This document shows positions 24,448 to 33,444 of a stretch of 64,000 bases of DNA, in pieces. A model generated the notes under the pieces. It had not been told where the DNA came from and searched no databases. It worked only from the letters and a program-made list of their open reading frames with translations. Within the stretch, counting starts at the first letter, position 1; every line of letters begins with the position of its first letter. A program made the translations under genes and the position numbers. The stretch spans positions 682,001 to 746,000 of the forward strand of contig NZ_CP083666.1 of the NCBI RefSeq assembly GCF_020097835.1, given 5' to 3'. Source of the DNA: Haloprofundus halobius. GTDB taxonomy: Archaea; Halobacteriota; Halobacteria; Halobacteriales; Haloferacaceae.

Positions 24448-25506
24448 TCAGTTCTCGGGCTTCAGATCGTCGAGGGTCGTCCGTGGGTTCCGGTAGCGAC
24501 CGAGCACTTTCCCGTGGAGCGGTCCGTTCGTGGCGAGGACGTTCCCGCGGAGGATGGTCTCGACATCGTCGTCGCCGCGGAAGTCGCTGACGCGGCCGCC
24601 CGCCTCCTGGACGATGAGCGTCCCGGCGGCGACGTCGACCGGTTTGAGCGCCCAGCAGGAGAACGTGTCGAACGCGCCCTCCGCCAGCAGGACCATGTCG
24701 ACCGCGGCGGCACCGAGCTGCCGGATACCGAGCGACTCCGCGACGAACTCCCTGAACAGCAGGAAGTAGCGCGGGTTGACGGCGCTCGCGCCGCTGTAGA
24801 AGCCGACGGAGTTGAACGACTCCTCGATGGTGGAGACGTCCGTCACCGACAGCGGTACCACCGACTCGACCTCCGTCGGGTCGCCGCCGGTGTCCTCGAA
24901 CTTTATCGCGCCCTCGCCGGCGACGGCGGCGTACACCTCGTCGCGCGGCGAGTAGTAGACGAGGCCCGCGTGGAGCTCGCCCTCCCTGACGACGGCGATG
25001 GAGACGCAGAAATGCGGGATGCCGCGCACGTAGTTGGTCGTCCCGTCGAGCGGGTCGATTATCCAGACGAAGTCGCCCGAGCGCGTCCCGCCCTGCTCCT
25101 CGCCGAACAGCGTGTGGCCGTCCTCCTCGAACTCGTCGCCGAGCTCGTCGCGAATCGTGTCCCGGATGGCCTGCTCTGCCTCCGTGTCGACCTCCGTCAC
25201 GAGCTGCTGGGGCGCCTTCGTCTCGGCGGTCTTTATCTCGCCGAACTGCTCGTCGTGAATCGCCGCCGCCTCGCGGGCGGCCAACAGCGCGATTTGGAGG
25301 TAGCGGTCCTCCAGTACCGCGCCGTCGGTCTGCTGTCGGGGGACCGCCGACTGGTCTCTGCGGCGACCGAGCGCGCTCGCGACGTCGCTCCACCCCGCCG
25401 CGCCGCCGACGCCGGCGGTCGCCCCGACCGCGCCGAGCGCCTTCAGCGTCCGGCGGCGGCCGTCGTCAAGTCTCTCGTTCTCCTCCGGTGGATTCTGCCC
25501 GTGCAT
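24448..25506 (-). CDS. Inositol-monophosphatase-family protein with a Tat signal
   Basis: A 352-residue member of the IMPase/FIG superfamily, whose members are Mg-dependent phosphatases for inositol phosphate, fructose-bisphosphate or PAP. Catalytic motifs are intact: 'LFGEEQGG' (metal glutamate), 'WIIDPLDGTTNYVRGIPHF' and 'CWALKPVDVAAGTLIVQEAG'. Unusually, residues ~16-40 form a twin-arginine signal ('GRRRTLKALGAVGATAGV'), implying folded export. ATG 25506 is preferred; an upstream ATG at 25551 would precede the signal with extra residues overlapping a likely promoter. A lipobox is not present. The native substrate outside the cell is unknown. Confidence 0.85.
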   Translation of the reverse strand: MHGQNPPEENERLDDGRRRTLKALGAVGATAGVGGAAGWSDVASALGRRRDQSAVPRQQTDGAVLEDRYLQIALLAAREAAAIHDEQFGEIKTAETKAPQQLVTEVDTEAEQAIRDTIRDELGDEFEEDGHTLFGEEQGGTRSGDFVWIIDPLDGTTNYVRGIPHFCVSIAVVREGELHAGLVYYSPRDEVYAAVAGEGAIKFEDTGGDPTEVESVVPLSVTDVSTIEESFNSVGFYSGASAVNPRYFLLFREFVAESLGIRQLGAAAVDMVLLAEGAFDTFSCWALKPVDVAAGTLIVQEAGGRVSDFRGDDDVETILRGNVLATNGPLHGKVLGRYRNPRTTLDDLKPEN

Positions 25507-25701
25507 GATACACGAGGTGGTGCCGTCGCAAAGTATATAATAATCGACCATGATATAACTTGCCGTCTGGCGGCCGACGCCGACAGTCCAGCGGTCGCTC
25601 CCGACGACACAGCGGTCGTCTCTGACAATACGGCGTTCAACGTCGACGAGACCGAACGCACCAACACAACCGACTTACCGCCTCGGTTCCCAGAGAGGAC
25701 A

Positions 25702-28458
25702 ATGAGTGGCCGGGGGCTGTTGGCGGCGTCGGGTGTCGATTTCGACGCCGAGACGGTGACCATCGAGGACGAGTCGGTGCTCGAACTGTTGGAACCGGCG
25801 GTCCGCGAGTGGTGGATCGACCAGTTCGGCGCGTACGTCCCCGGAAACGGCGGCTTCTTCACGCCGCCGCAGCGCGAGGCAGTGCCGCTCATCCACGAGC
25901 GGCGGAACGCGCTCATCTGCGCGCCGACGGGGTCGGGAAAGACCCTCGCATCGTTCACCGCCATCATCAACGAACTGTTTCGCCGCGACAGAGAGCGCGA
26001 AGCGGGGCTAGAGAACTCGGTGTACTGCCTCTACATCTCGCCGCTGAAGTCGCTCGCCAACGACATCCACCGCAACTTGGAGGTTCCGCTCGACGGCATC
26101 TCCGAGCGGATGGCCGAGCGCGGCGTCGACACCGAGATTCGCCACGCCATCCGTCACGGCGACACCGAGTCGGCGGCGCGCCAGCGGATGCTGGAGGAGA
26201 CGCCGCACATCCTCAACACCACGCCCGAGACGCTCGCCATCCTGCTCAACTCGCCGAAGTTCAAGGAGAAGCTCCGGACGGTGGAGTACGTCGTCGTCGA
26301 CGAGATTCACAGCCTCGCCGAGAACAAGCGGGGAACCCACCTGTCGGTGTCGCTGGAGCGCCTCGAAAATCTGACCGAGTCGTCGCCGACGCGCATCGGC
26401 TGTTCGGCCACCGTCGAACCGCTGTCGACGATGGCCGAGTTCCTCGTCGCCGAGGAGGACGGCGAGACCCGCGAGTACGAGATCGTCGACACCCGGTTCG
26501 TCCGCGACTTCGACATCCGACTGGAGTGTCCGACCGACGACCTCATCGACACGCCGCGACAGGTCGTTCAAGCGCGCTTCTACGACCGCCTGCACGACCT
26601 CGTCACCTCGCACACGAACACGCTCGTCTTCACGAACACCCGGTCGGGCGCAGAGCGCGTGTTGCAGAACCTCCGGGAGACGTTCCCCGACTCGTTCGAC
26701 GAGTCGAACTCGGGCTGTCACCACGGGTCGCTCTCGAAGGACCGCCGCCACGAGATAGAGCGGCAGTTGAAGGCGGGCGAGTTGGACGTGGTCACCACCT
26801 CGACCAGCCTCGAACTCGGCATCGACATGCCGCACATCGACCTCGTCGTGCAGGTCGGGTCGCCGAAGTCCGTCGCCTCGCTACTGCAGCGAATCGGCCG
26901 CGCGGGCCACCGCCTCGGCGAGACGGTGCAGGGCCGCGTCGTCGCCCTCGACCGCGACGAACTCGTCGAGTGTGCGGTGATGCTCAAGAAGGCCGAAGAG
27001 GGGTTCGTCGACCGGGTGTTCGTCCCCGAGAACGCCTACGACGTGGCGAGCCAACAGGTGTACGGGATGGCGATAAACGGCGTGAAGCGCGAGGCCGAGG
27101 TGAAGGCGACGCTCCGGCGGGCCTACCCGTACCGCAACTTCTCTGACGGGGAGTGGGAGCGTCTGATGGCGTATCTCACGGCTGATTACGCGGGACTAGA
27201 GGAGAAGAACGTCTACGCGAAGATCTGGCGCGACACGAACGACGCGCCCGACGGCGAGCACCACTACGAGGAGTTCGACGTGGGCGAACCGCTCATCGGC
27301 AAGCGCGGGCGGTTGGCGCGCGTCATCTACATGACGAACATCGGCACGATCCCCGACTCGTTCACGTGTGACGTGTACGTTCGCGGGTCGAACGAGTGGG
27401 TCGGCAACTTGGACGAGAACTACCTCGACACCTTGGAGAAGGGCGACGTGTTCGTCCTCGGCGGGTCGAACTTCGAGTTCAGCTACCGCCGCGGGTCGAA
27501 AGTGTACGTCGATAGGACGAGTTCGCGGCCGACGGTCCCCTCGTGGTTCTCCGAGCGCCTGCCGCTGTCGTACGACCTCGGCCGCGAGATTCTCGACTTT
27601 CAGGGCGAACTGCTCTCGCGCTTGGCGAGCGGCGGCCGACCGGGCGTCCGCACGTGGCTCCGCGAGTTCCCGATGGACGAAAACAGCGTCCGCGCCGTGG
27701 CCCGGACGTTCGACGAACAGGTGCGCTACGCCGGGCCGGGCGCGGTGAGCACCGACACGTGCATCACCGTTGAGGAGGTGCTCGACAGAGACGAGTACCG
27801 GCGCAACTTCTACGTCCACTCGAACTACGGCCGGCGGTTCAACGACGGCCTCTCGCGACTCGTCGCCGCCCGCTGCGCGCGACGCTCGAACACGAACGTC
27901 AAAGTCGCCGTCGCCGACAACGGCTTCACTATCTCGATGCCGCTGAACCGAAAAGTCGACGTGGCGGACGTGATTCGGGCGTTAGACCCCGGAAGCGTCC
28001 GCGAGGAACTCCGACGAGCGCTCGCCGGGACCGACCTCCTCAAGCGCTACTTCCGCATCAACGCGACGCGCTCGCTGATGATTCTGAAGCGGTACAAGGG
28101 GTACGAGAAGACCGCCGCCCAGCAGCAGGTCTCCTCGGAGATGCTGCTGTCGTTCGCCCAGGAACTCGACTCGTTCGCCGTGATGGAGGAGACGTATCGA
28201 GAGATAATCGAGGACAAACTCAACGTCGCGGGGATAACCGAAGTGCTGCGCGACGTACGGGCGGGCGACGTCGACGTCACGCACCGCGAGCTCGACTCGC
28301 CGTCGCCGCGGGCGTTCGGCCTCGCGACGCTGATGGCCAGCGACGTGGTGCTCGCCGAAGACGAGTCGGCGGTGCTCAGGGAGTTCCACGCGCGCGTCCT
28401 CGACGAACTGAACGACGACGAGAGAGCGCGGGCCGACCTCACGGGAGTCGACGACTGA
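25702..28458 (+). CDS. Lhr-type superfamily 2 ATP-dependent helicase
   Basis: A 918-residue DEAD/DEAH helicase of the archaeal Lhr/ASH-Ski2 group, linked to DNA repair and recombination. Walker A 'APTGSGKT' is at 74-81, motif II 'DEIH' at 200-203, motif III 'CSAT', motif V 'TTSTSLELGIDMPHIDLVVQ', motif VI 'QRIGRAGHRLGE', then winged-helix and Lhr-specific domains ('NIGTIPDSFTCDVYV', 'GDVFVLGGSNFEFSYRRGSK'). ATG 25702 is chosen because family similarity begins just after it. The same frame is open upstream for another 2 kb opposite two minus-strand genes, which I regard as non-coding. Confidence 0.93.
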   Translation: MSGRGLLAASGVDFDAETVTIEDESVLELLEPAVREWWIDQFGAYVPGNGGFFTPPQREAVPLIHERRNALICAPTGSGKTLASFTAIINELFRRDREREAGLENSVYCLYISPLKSLANDIHRNLEVPLDGISERMAERGVDTEIRHAIRHGDTESAARQRMLEETPHILNTTPETLAILLNSPKFKEKLRTVEYVVVDEIHSLAENKRGTHLSVSLERLENLTESSPTRIGCSATVEPLSTMAEFLVAEEDGETREYEIVDTRFVRDFDIRLECPTDDLIDTPRQVVQARFYDRLHDLVTSHTNTLVFTNTRSGAERVLQNLRETFPDSFDESNSGCHHGSLSKDRRHEIERQLKAGELDVVTTSTSLELGIDMPHIDLVVQVGSPKSVASLLQRIGRAGHRLGETVQGRVVALDRDELVECAVMLKKAEEGFVDRVFVPENAYDVASQQVYGMAINGVKREAEVKATLRRAYPYRNFSDGEWERLMAYLTADYAGLEEKNVYAKIWRDTNDAPDGEHHYEEFDVGEPLIGKRGRLARVIYMTNIGTIPDSFTCDVYVRGSNEWVGNLDENYLDTLEKGDVFVLGGSNFEFSYRRGSKVYVDRTSSRPTVPSWFSERLPLSYDLGREILDFQGELLSRLASGGRPGVRTWLREFPMDENSVRAVARTFDEQVRYAGPGAVSTDTCITVEEVLDRDEYRRNFYVHSNYGRRFNDGLSRLVAARCARRSNTNVKVAVADNGFTISMPLNRKVDVADVIRALDPGSVREELRRALAGTDLLKRYFRINATRSLMILKRYKGYEKTAAQQQVSSEMLLSFAQELDSFAVMEETYREIIEDKLNVAGITEVLRDVRAGDVDVTHRELDSPSPRAFGLATLMASDVVLAEDESAVLREFHARVLDELNDDERARADLTGVDD

Positions 28459-28491
28459 AACGCGAGAGACGATGGGCCGACGGGTACGCGC

Positions 28492-28541
28492 TTACACTTC
28501 GTACTGCGGAATCGCACTCAAACCTCGTACTGCGGAATCGC
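28492..28541. repeat. Duplicated gene end (two copies, 26-base offset)
   Basis: 28492-28515 and 28518-28541 share TCGTACTGCGGAATCGC. On the minus strand each copy reads IPQYEV followed by a stop (TGA in the gene, TAA in the outer copy). The last codons of the membrane-protein gene were therefore duplicated in tandem past its stop. Confidence 0.75.
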
Positions 28542-29024
28542 CGCGTAGCGGTCGTACAGTAGGCCGAGGACGTAGCCGTACACCCAGTGGGCGACGAGCG
28601 TGAGGGCGAGGTAGCCCGCCAGCGTCGCGCCCGTCTGCTCGGTGTAGAACGCGATGATAAAGCCCGTCCAGACGATGGTCGCGTACGAGACGCCGCGGCG
28701 CGCGAGCGTCTTTCCGGGGAGGAACACCGCCAGCGAGACGAAGAGCAACGGCAACGAGGTCATCCCGCCGGCGACGAAGATGAACATCCCGATGGGAAAG
28801 CTCTCGCCGAGCATCACGATCTCGGCCAACCCCGCGAACGCCGACGGTTCGATCACGCCCAAGAGGAGACCGACGGCGAGTATCGGCGTCATCGCGACCA
28901 TCCCGCCGAACCCGGCCCCAGCGGCGACGGTGACCATGTCGAGGCTCAGCCCCGCCTCCTGGTCTGGCGTCTCCTGCGTCACACCGGTGTCTGTCATCGC
29001 CGGGTTGTCCGGGCCGTTCGACAT
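28518..29024 (-). CDS. Four-to-five-helix membrane protein (DUF6789-like)
   Basis: A 168-residue protein from ATG 29024. After a polar N-terminus (~30 residues) come hydrophobic segments near 30-58, 66-84, 87-108, 117-133 and 139-158. 'VAAGAGFGGMVAMTPILAVG' and 'LALTLVAHWVYGYVLGLLYD' resemble haloarchaeal DUF6789 membrane proteins found near respiratory genes; this link is from memory and uncertain. A second ATG at 28997 ('MTDTGVTQ') is possible. It converges with the helicase gene, and its 3' end is duplicated. Confidence 0.65.
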   Translation of the reverse strand: MSNGPDNPAMTDTGVTQETPDQEAGLSLDMVTVAAGAGFGGMVAMTPILAVGLLLGVIEPSAFAGLAEIVMLGESFPIGMFIFVAGGMTSLPLLFVSLAVFLPGKTLARRGVSYATIVWTGFIIAFYTEQTGATLAGYLALTLVAHWVYGYVLGLLYDRYAAIPQYEV

Positions 29025-29110
29025 AGTTCGGTAGTAGGATGGAGAGTCCAAAAGCGTTCGCGCGGGTTCAGAATCGCCGGAGAGTCTGCAACGGTGAGTA
29101 CTCCCGCGGG

Positions 29111-31828
29111 TCACCGCGCCCAGTCGAGCATCCGCGCGTAGAACTCGTCCGACTCCAGAGCCTCCGCGTCGCCGACGAGCACGAGCGACTTCTTCGCCCG
29201 TGTGAGCGCGACGTTCACTCTCCGATAGTCCTCGAACAGCGGGCCGTCCAACTCGCCGGTGGCGACGAAGGAGACGACGATGACCTCCTTGCTCGACCCC
29301 TGAAACCGGTCGACGGTGTCGACGGTCACATCGAGGCGCTTCGTGAGTTCGGCGACCTGCGCGCGGAACGGCGCGATGACGCCGACGTCGTCGGGGTCGA
29401 CGCCCGCCGCGAGGAACGACTCGACCACCTCGGCGACCCGATTCGCTTCGACGGGGTTGGCGTTGCCCTCTCTCCGCCCATCTGGGTCGACGAACGAGAC
29501 GCCGCCGCGCAGCGCCTCGGGCAGCGTCGACTCGTCGACGCCCGGCAGGTCCGAGAGTCGTTGAGCGGCGACTTCGCCCGTCGCCGGACGCAACTGGCCG
29601 TCGTAGAACTCGGCCGAGGAGAACGCCTGAATCCGCTGGGCCATCCGGTACTGGCGGTCGAGCATCACCGACGCCTCGGGATAGGCATCGATGAGTCGCT
29701 CGAACAGCGATTGCTGGAGGTCGTTCTCGGCGCGGACCACGGGCGGCAGTTGCTCGTGGTCGCCGACGAGGACGAACCGCTCGGCGAGATTGAGCGCCGC
29801 GAGCGTGCCGGGTTCGGTGAGTTGCGACGCCTCGTCGACGAGCGCCACGTCGAACGCCTGCTCACGGAGGATACGAGAGCCGCAGGAGGCCGTCGTCGCG
29901 GCGACGACGGAGGCCTGAGTGAGTTCCGCCGCGCGCTCGTTCGGGTCGCCGCTGCGGACGAGACGGAGGTCCTGCATGTCGTCGCGGACGCCGTTCTCCG
30001 TGCCGACCCGAACTATATCCTCGAAGCCCTGGTCGCGGAGCGCTTCGAGCGCGTTGTCGACGGCGCGGTTCGTGAACGCGGTGAGAAGCACCCGGTCGCC
30101 CCGCTCGACCAGCGCGCGAATCGTCCGAGCGATGGTGTACGTCTTCCCCGTGCCGGGCGGGCCGTGGACGAGCGCGCAGTCTTCGGCGTTGACCGCGAGG
30201 TTCACCGCCGCGTTCTGCGCCTCGTTGTTGTCGATGAATTCGATGCTTTCGTCTCGGAACTCGGGTGCTCGACGGCCGAACAGCACGTCTTTGCGGTCCG
30301 TATCCCCCTTCAGCAGCGCGTCGTGCAACGCCGTCAGCATCCGGTCCACGGAGAGGTCGGAGGGATACACGTCGAGGCGGCAGAGGTCGACGGGTTCGTC
30401 GGTGGTGACGACGACTTCCTCACCTAGTTTTTCGATACGGCACAACTCCGCGTGCCCTGCCACCGGGTCGCCGTCGGAGGCGAGCGCCACGTCGCCCTCG
30501 CGGAGTTTCGAGACGGCGTCGTCCGACTTCTTCGCGCGGAGTTCCCACCGACCGCCGGGTAGTTCGCGGCGGCCGAGCGGTTCGAGACCGATGACCGCTC
30601 TGTCGTCGTCGGCGCGTTCTTCGGCCGTCTGCTCCCAGAGCTTCCGGTACTCCTTGTGCGTCTCGCGGCGCTCCTCTTCGATGGCCGCGTACAGTCGCTC
30701 GAAGTAGTCGAGTTCGTCGTCGGGGAGCGGCCTGCCGATCTGTCCGGCTTTCGAGCGCTGGTTCAGGCGGCCGGAGACGACCATACAGGTGTCCTGCTCG
30801 AAGCAGTACTGGCACTTCGCGTCGGCTTCGAACCCCGTCGGCACGTCGCCGTGGTACTCCATCGCCGCGATCTCGTTTCGGGTGCGGACGACGAAGTCGA
30901 GGAGTCCTTTGCCGATGGAGAAGTCCTTGGCCGGCGAGAGGTCGCCGGTCTCCTCCGAGCGGTCGAGCGCCGTGTTCTTCGTGTAGAGGAGGGTCCCGGT
31001 ATCGACGGGGACGCCGCGTTCTTCGAGCAGCAGGGCGTAGCAGGCCGCCTGAATCTTGTCCTGGAATCTGGGGTCGCGCCTGAGGTTCTTCCCCGTCTTG
31101 AGTTCGACGGGCGACCCGCGGCGGAGCGCGTCGGCGCGCCCTTTCACGCCGAAGGTGGGGCTGATGAGGGTGTACTCCGAGCGCCACTCGTCCTCCGTGG
31201 GACTACCGTCCCACTCCGGTGAGACGTCTGCCGACATCTCGCTGTCGGTGAGCGCCCCCTGCGCCAACCAACCCTCGATGGCGGCGGCGTTTCTCCTGAC
31301 TTCGTCTTCGACCTCTCTGCGCTCGCGGCCGAGCAACCCGAGTTGGAGGCCCGCCTCCGCGACGCGGTCGGAGATGGCGTCGTCGAGGTCACAGCCCCGC
31401 AGGAGGTCGCCGAACACCTCGTGGACGATGGTCCCCTTCACCACTGGGTAGTTCAGGGGGATGCCCGAGAGCTTGTTCAGGTAGTACATCCGCGGGCACT
31501 GCACCCACGAGCGGATGTCGGTCACGTTGACGAGGAAGCCCGGTTCGAGCACGACGTAGGAGTCGGAGCCGGTCGTGTAGCTCACCTCGCCCTGATACTC
31601 GTTCGGCTCCGCTTCGGTCAGGAGTAGTTCCATCCCCTCGTCGGCGTGTTCGGCGGTGTGGGTCCACTTGCCCCACAACGTCACCGTCACCGAGTCGTCG
31701 CCGTCGAGCAGCGCTTCGGCGTTCTCACCAGTCGGTCGGACCGCGACGTCGGCGACGTTGCGCTCGCCGTACTTCGTCTCGACCGTCCGAGGACCGTCGA
31801 CAGCGACGATCTGACCGCGTACGTTCAC
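29111..31828 (-). CDS. dna2: Dna2-like nuclease-helicase
   Basis: A 905-residue fusion of an N-terminal OB-like domain (~1-80), a Cas4/RecB-type nuclease and an SF1 (Upf1/Dna2) helicase. Nuclease landmarks: C111 ('WVQCPRMYY'), H136 ('GTIVHEVF'), D232 and ExK ('VELKTGKN', ~242-244), and C339, C342, C348 ('CQYCFEQDTC'), giving the four Fe-S cysteines. Helicase landmarks: Walker A 'GPPGTGKT' at 556-563, 'LVDEASQLTEP' (motif II), 'VGDHEQLPPVV' (III), 'DRQYRM' (IV), 'DTVDRFQGSSKEVIVVSF' (V) and 'NVALTRAK' (VI). All sites look intact. Expected roles are Okazaki-flap processing and end resection. Confidence 0.93.
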   Translation of the reverse strand: MNVRGQIVAVDGPRTVETKYGERNVADVAVRPTGENAEALLDGDDSVTVTLWGKWTHTAEHADEGMELLLTEAEPNEYQGEVSYTTGSDSYVVLEPGFLVNVTDIRSWVQCPRMYYLNKLSGIPLNYPVVKGTIVHEVFGDLLRGCDLDDAISDRVAEAGLQLGLLGRERREVEDEVRRNAAAIEGWLAQGALTDSEMSADVSPEWDGSPTEDEWRSEYTLISPTFGVKGRADALRRGSPVELKTGKNLRRDPRFQDKIQAACYALLLEERGVPVDTGTLLYTKNTALDRSEETGDLSPAKDFSIGKGLLDFVVRTRNEIAAMEYHGDVPTGFEADAKCQYCFEQDTCMVVSGRLNQRSKAGQIGRPLPDDELDYFERLYAAIEEERRETHKEYRKLWEQTAEERADDDRAVIGLEPLGRRELPGGRWELRAKKSDDAVSKLREGDVALASDGDPVAGHAELCRIEKLGEEVVVTTDEPVDLCRLDVYPSDLSVDRMLTALHDALLKGDTDRKDVLFGRRAPEFRDESIEFIDNNEAQNAAVNLAVNAEDCALVHGPPGTGKTYTIARTIRALVERGDRVLLTAFTNRAVDNALEALRDQGFEDIVRVGTENGVRDDMQDLRLVRSGDPNERAAELTQASVVAATTASCGSRILREQAFDVALVDEASQLTEPGTLAALNLAERFVLVGDHEQLPPVVRAENDLQQSLFERLIDAYPEASVMLDRQYRMAQRIQAFSSAEFYDGQLRPATGEVAAQRLSDLPGVDESTLPEALRGGVSFVDPDGRREGNANPVEANRVAEVVESFLAAGVDPDDVGVIAPFRAQVAELTKRLDVTVDTVDRFQGSSKEVIVVSFVATGELDGPLFEDYRRVNVALTRAKKSLVLVGDAEALESDEFYARMLDWAR

Positions 31829-31968
31829 TACGAGGCCCTGCGCCCCGTGTCTGAAAAACCCTGTCGGTCGGTCGAGCGAAATCGGAGTACGGAAGGAGTC
31901 GCCGCTCCGAGAGGCCGATATGTGCGACGGGAGCGACAGACCGGACGGCCACGAGACGAGCGAGAGCG

Positions 31969-32385
31969 ATGAGTGAGCGAGCGAACACCGACGAGAGTGC
32001 GGACGCGACTGACGCTGCCGAGACGGCCGAAAACTCGGAGCCGGCCGACGAAGGCGATTCGACCCAGCAGTTCGGCCGGAAGTGGCGACTGCTGCTCCTC
32101 GGACTCCTCGGCTTCGTGGCCGTGACGACGGTGCTCCAGTACCAAGTCGAAGGCGTGAGTGCGCTCCCCGAGATCGCCGTGAGCCTCTACGTGGTCGCCG
32201 TCGTCGCTTACGGCGTCGTCGCCGACGCGATGCGAACGCGCCGGTTCCGCATCGCGCTCTACGCCGGGGCCGTCGCGTGGGGCGGCGTCAGACTCGCGGG
32301 CGGCGACACGACGCTCGTCACCTATGCGCTCTTGGGAATCGGTGCGTTCCTCCTGACGAGGGAACTGACGTTCACGGACCGTTAG
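31969..32385 (+). CDS. Four-helix membrane protein, 138 residues
   Basis: Divergent from dna2, starting at ATG 31969. The N-terminal ~40 residues are acidic and repetitive ('SADATDAAETAENSEP'); four hydrophobic segments follow at about 43-62, 67-86, 94-110 and 114-130. 'ADAMRTRRFR' forms a basic cytoplasmic loop. The fold looks like small haloarchaeal integral proteins of unknown role. It is followed 54 bases later by a soluble protein gene on the same strand. Confidence 0.65.
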   Translation: MSERANTDESADATDAAETAENSEPADEGDSTQQFGRKWRLLLLGLLGFVAVTTVLQYQVEGVSALPEIAVSLYVVAVVAYGVVADAMRTRRFRIALYAGAVAWGGVRLAGGDTTLVTYALLGIGAFLLTRELTFTDR

Positions 32386-32439
32386 CGGCCGAGACTGTCC
32401 GACCGACACACTCATTCGAGGGGCACGCCAACGCGGACC

Positions 32440-32991
32440 ATGCGCGTGAGAGCGTGGCGAGACATCCTCGAAGACGTGACCGAGGACGGCACCGACGCCG
32501 AGGAGTGGCGAGCGGTCGCCGGTCACCGACGCGACGGTGTCGGCGAGGACCTCGTGCTCGGCCACCCGAGTCGCGGCGTCTACTTCCTGAAGACGTACGC
32601 GAAGAACCCCTACGAACTCCGCGGCGTTGGCGCACAGGTCGCCCGCCGCGTCGACGACGGCATCGGCCCGCTACTACCGAACCGCGAGAGCGACGGTCGA
32701 TTCGCCGTCCAAAATCCTCCAGAAGACGAAACACACGCGAAGACGATGGCCAAACGGCTACGGGAGACAGTTCGCGTTCACGGCGACGCCCCGACGACGC
32801 CCGACGACTTCTTCACCGACCTGATGGAGGCGCTCGACAGCCCCGCGTTCGGCCCGATGGAGTTCGACGCCGACGAACGACCCGACTCGCTCGACGCGTT
32901 CGCCGACGAGTTCGAGGAGGCCGAACGACTGCTCGACGCCGAACTCGACGACCTGGTCGAGGAGGACGAGGTCGGCCGCGGCTTCCAGTGA
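32440..32991 (+). CDS. Conserved haloarchaeal soluble protein, 183 residues
   Basis: Starts at ATG 32440. It is acidic with a C-terminal glutamate/aspartate helix ('AERLLDAELDDLVEEDEVGR'). 'VLGHPSRGVYFLKTYAKNPY' and 'GVGAQVARRVDDGIGPLLP' form its most structured part, and 'ETHAKTMAKRLRETVRVHGD' a helical middle. I recognise no enzyme motif. The composition and absence of membrane segments indicate a cytoplasmic protein, probably conserved among haloarchaea. Function unknown. Confidence 0.65.
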   Translation: MRVRAWRDILEDVTEDGTDAEEWRAVAGHRRDGVGEDLVLGHPSRGVYFLKTYAKNPYELRGVGAQVARRVDDGIGPLLPNRESDGRFAVQNPPEDETHAKTMAKRLRETVRVHGDAPTTPDDFFTDLMEALDSPAFGPMEFDADERPDSLDAFADEFEEAERLLDAELDDLVEEDEVGRGFQ

Positions 32992-33122
32992 TCGGTGACC
33001 GCGACCGAGTGCAGCCGCATCTACTCGGGTACAGCTGGGCTATCGCCGAACGCAGTCGAGTCCCATCGACAGCGTGGAGACGGTTCGACAGCGTTGAAAT
33101 GCCCCCGAACCGTGGATTGCAT

Positions 33123-33176
33123 ATGAACGTCTTCGACGCGACGCTGCCCGACGGCCGAGGAGGGAGCTCCGACTGA
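33123..33176 (+). CDS. 17-codon micro-ORF coupled to the next gene
   Basis: ATG 33123 opens MNVFDATLPDGRGGSSD and stops at TGA 33174-33176, whose last base is the A of the next gene's ATG (TGATG). A GGAGGG (33159-33164) inside the micro-ORF would serve that next gene. It may be a leader peptide or a translational coupling device. Only the sequence arrangement supports it. Confidence 0.4.
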   Translation: MNVFDATLPDGRGGSSD

Positions 33177-33391
33177 TGGTCGGGCCGAGTCTCTCGGACG
33201 ACGAGCGCGACGCCGCCTCGTTTCGACTGAAACTGTTCTTCGTCGTGCTCGTCGGCGCGTCCGGCGGTCTCATCGCCCTCCAGGTCGATCCGACGCCGCT
33301 GGAACTCGCGCTCTCGGTGCTCGGTGGACTGCTTGTCGGCTGGCTGCTGCTGGTGTTTCTCGTCCGCTCGTTCCGGCAGGAACCGCGGTAG
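33176..33391 (+). CDS. Two-helix membrane protein, 71 residues
   Basis: Starts at ATG 33176, with a Shine-Dalgarno-like GGAGGG 11 bases upstream. Residues ~20-40 ('FFVVLVGASGGLIALQV') and ~45-66 ('LALSVLGGLLVGWLLLVFLV') are membrane helices, flanked by an acidic N-terminus and a basic end ('RSFRQEPR'). No family recognised. It converges with the GH3 gene. Confidence 0.6.
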   Translation: MVGPSLSDDERDAASFRLKLFFVVLVGASGGLIALQVDPTPLELALSVLGGLLVGWLLLVFLVRSFRQEPR

Positions 33392-33444
33392 TCCAGACAC
33401 GCGAAATCCGGTCGTCTTTCGGCGTTACTTGGCCTTACTCGACG

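Noticed and set aside
23644-25701. Upstream extension of the Lhr-type helicase frame (open for about 2 kb more)
   Set aside because: It lies antisense to two well-supported minus-strand genes (RNase Z-like and IMPase-like). Helicase similarity begins at ATG 25702, and the extension is arginine/valine-rich shadow sequence typical of high-GC antisense frames.
29111-31828. Cas4 or a defence nuclease
   Set aside because: The RecB-like domain resembles Cas4, but the fused OB and SF1 helicase domains and the absence of cas neighbours indicate Dna2.
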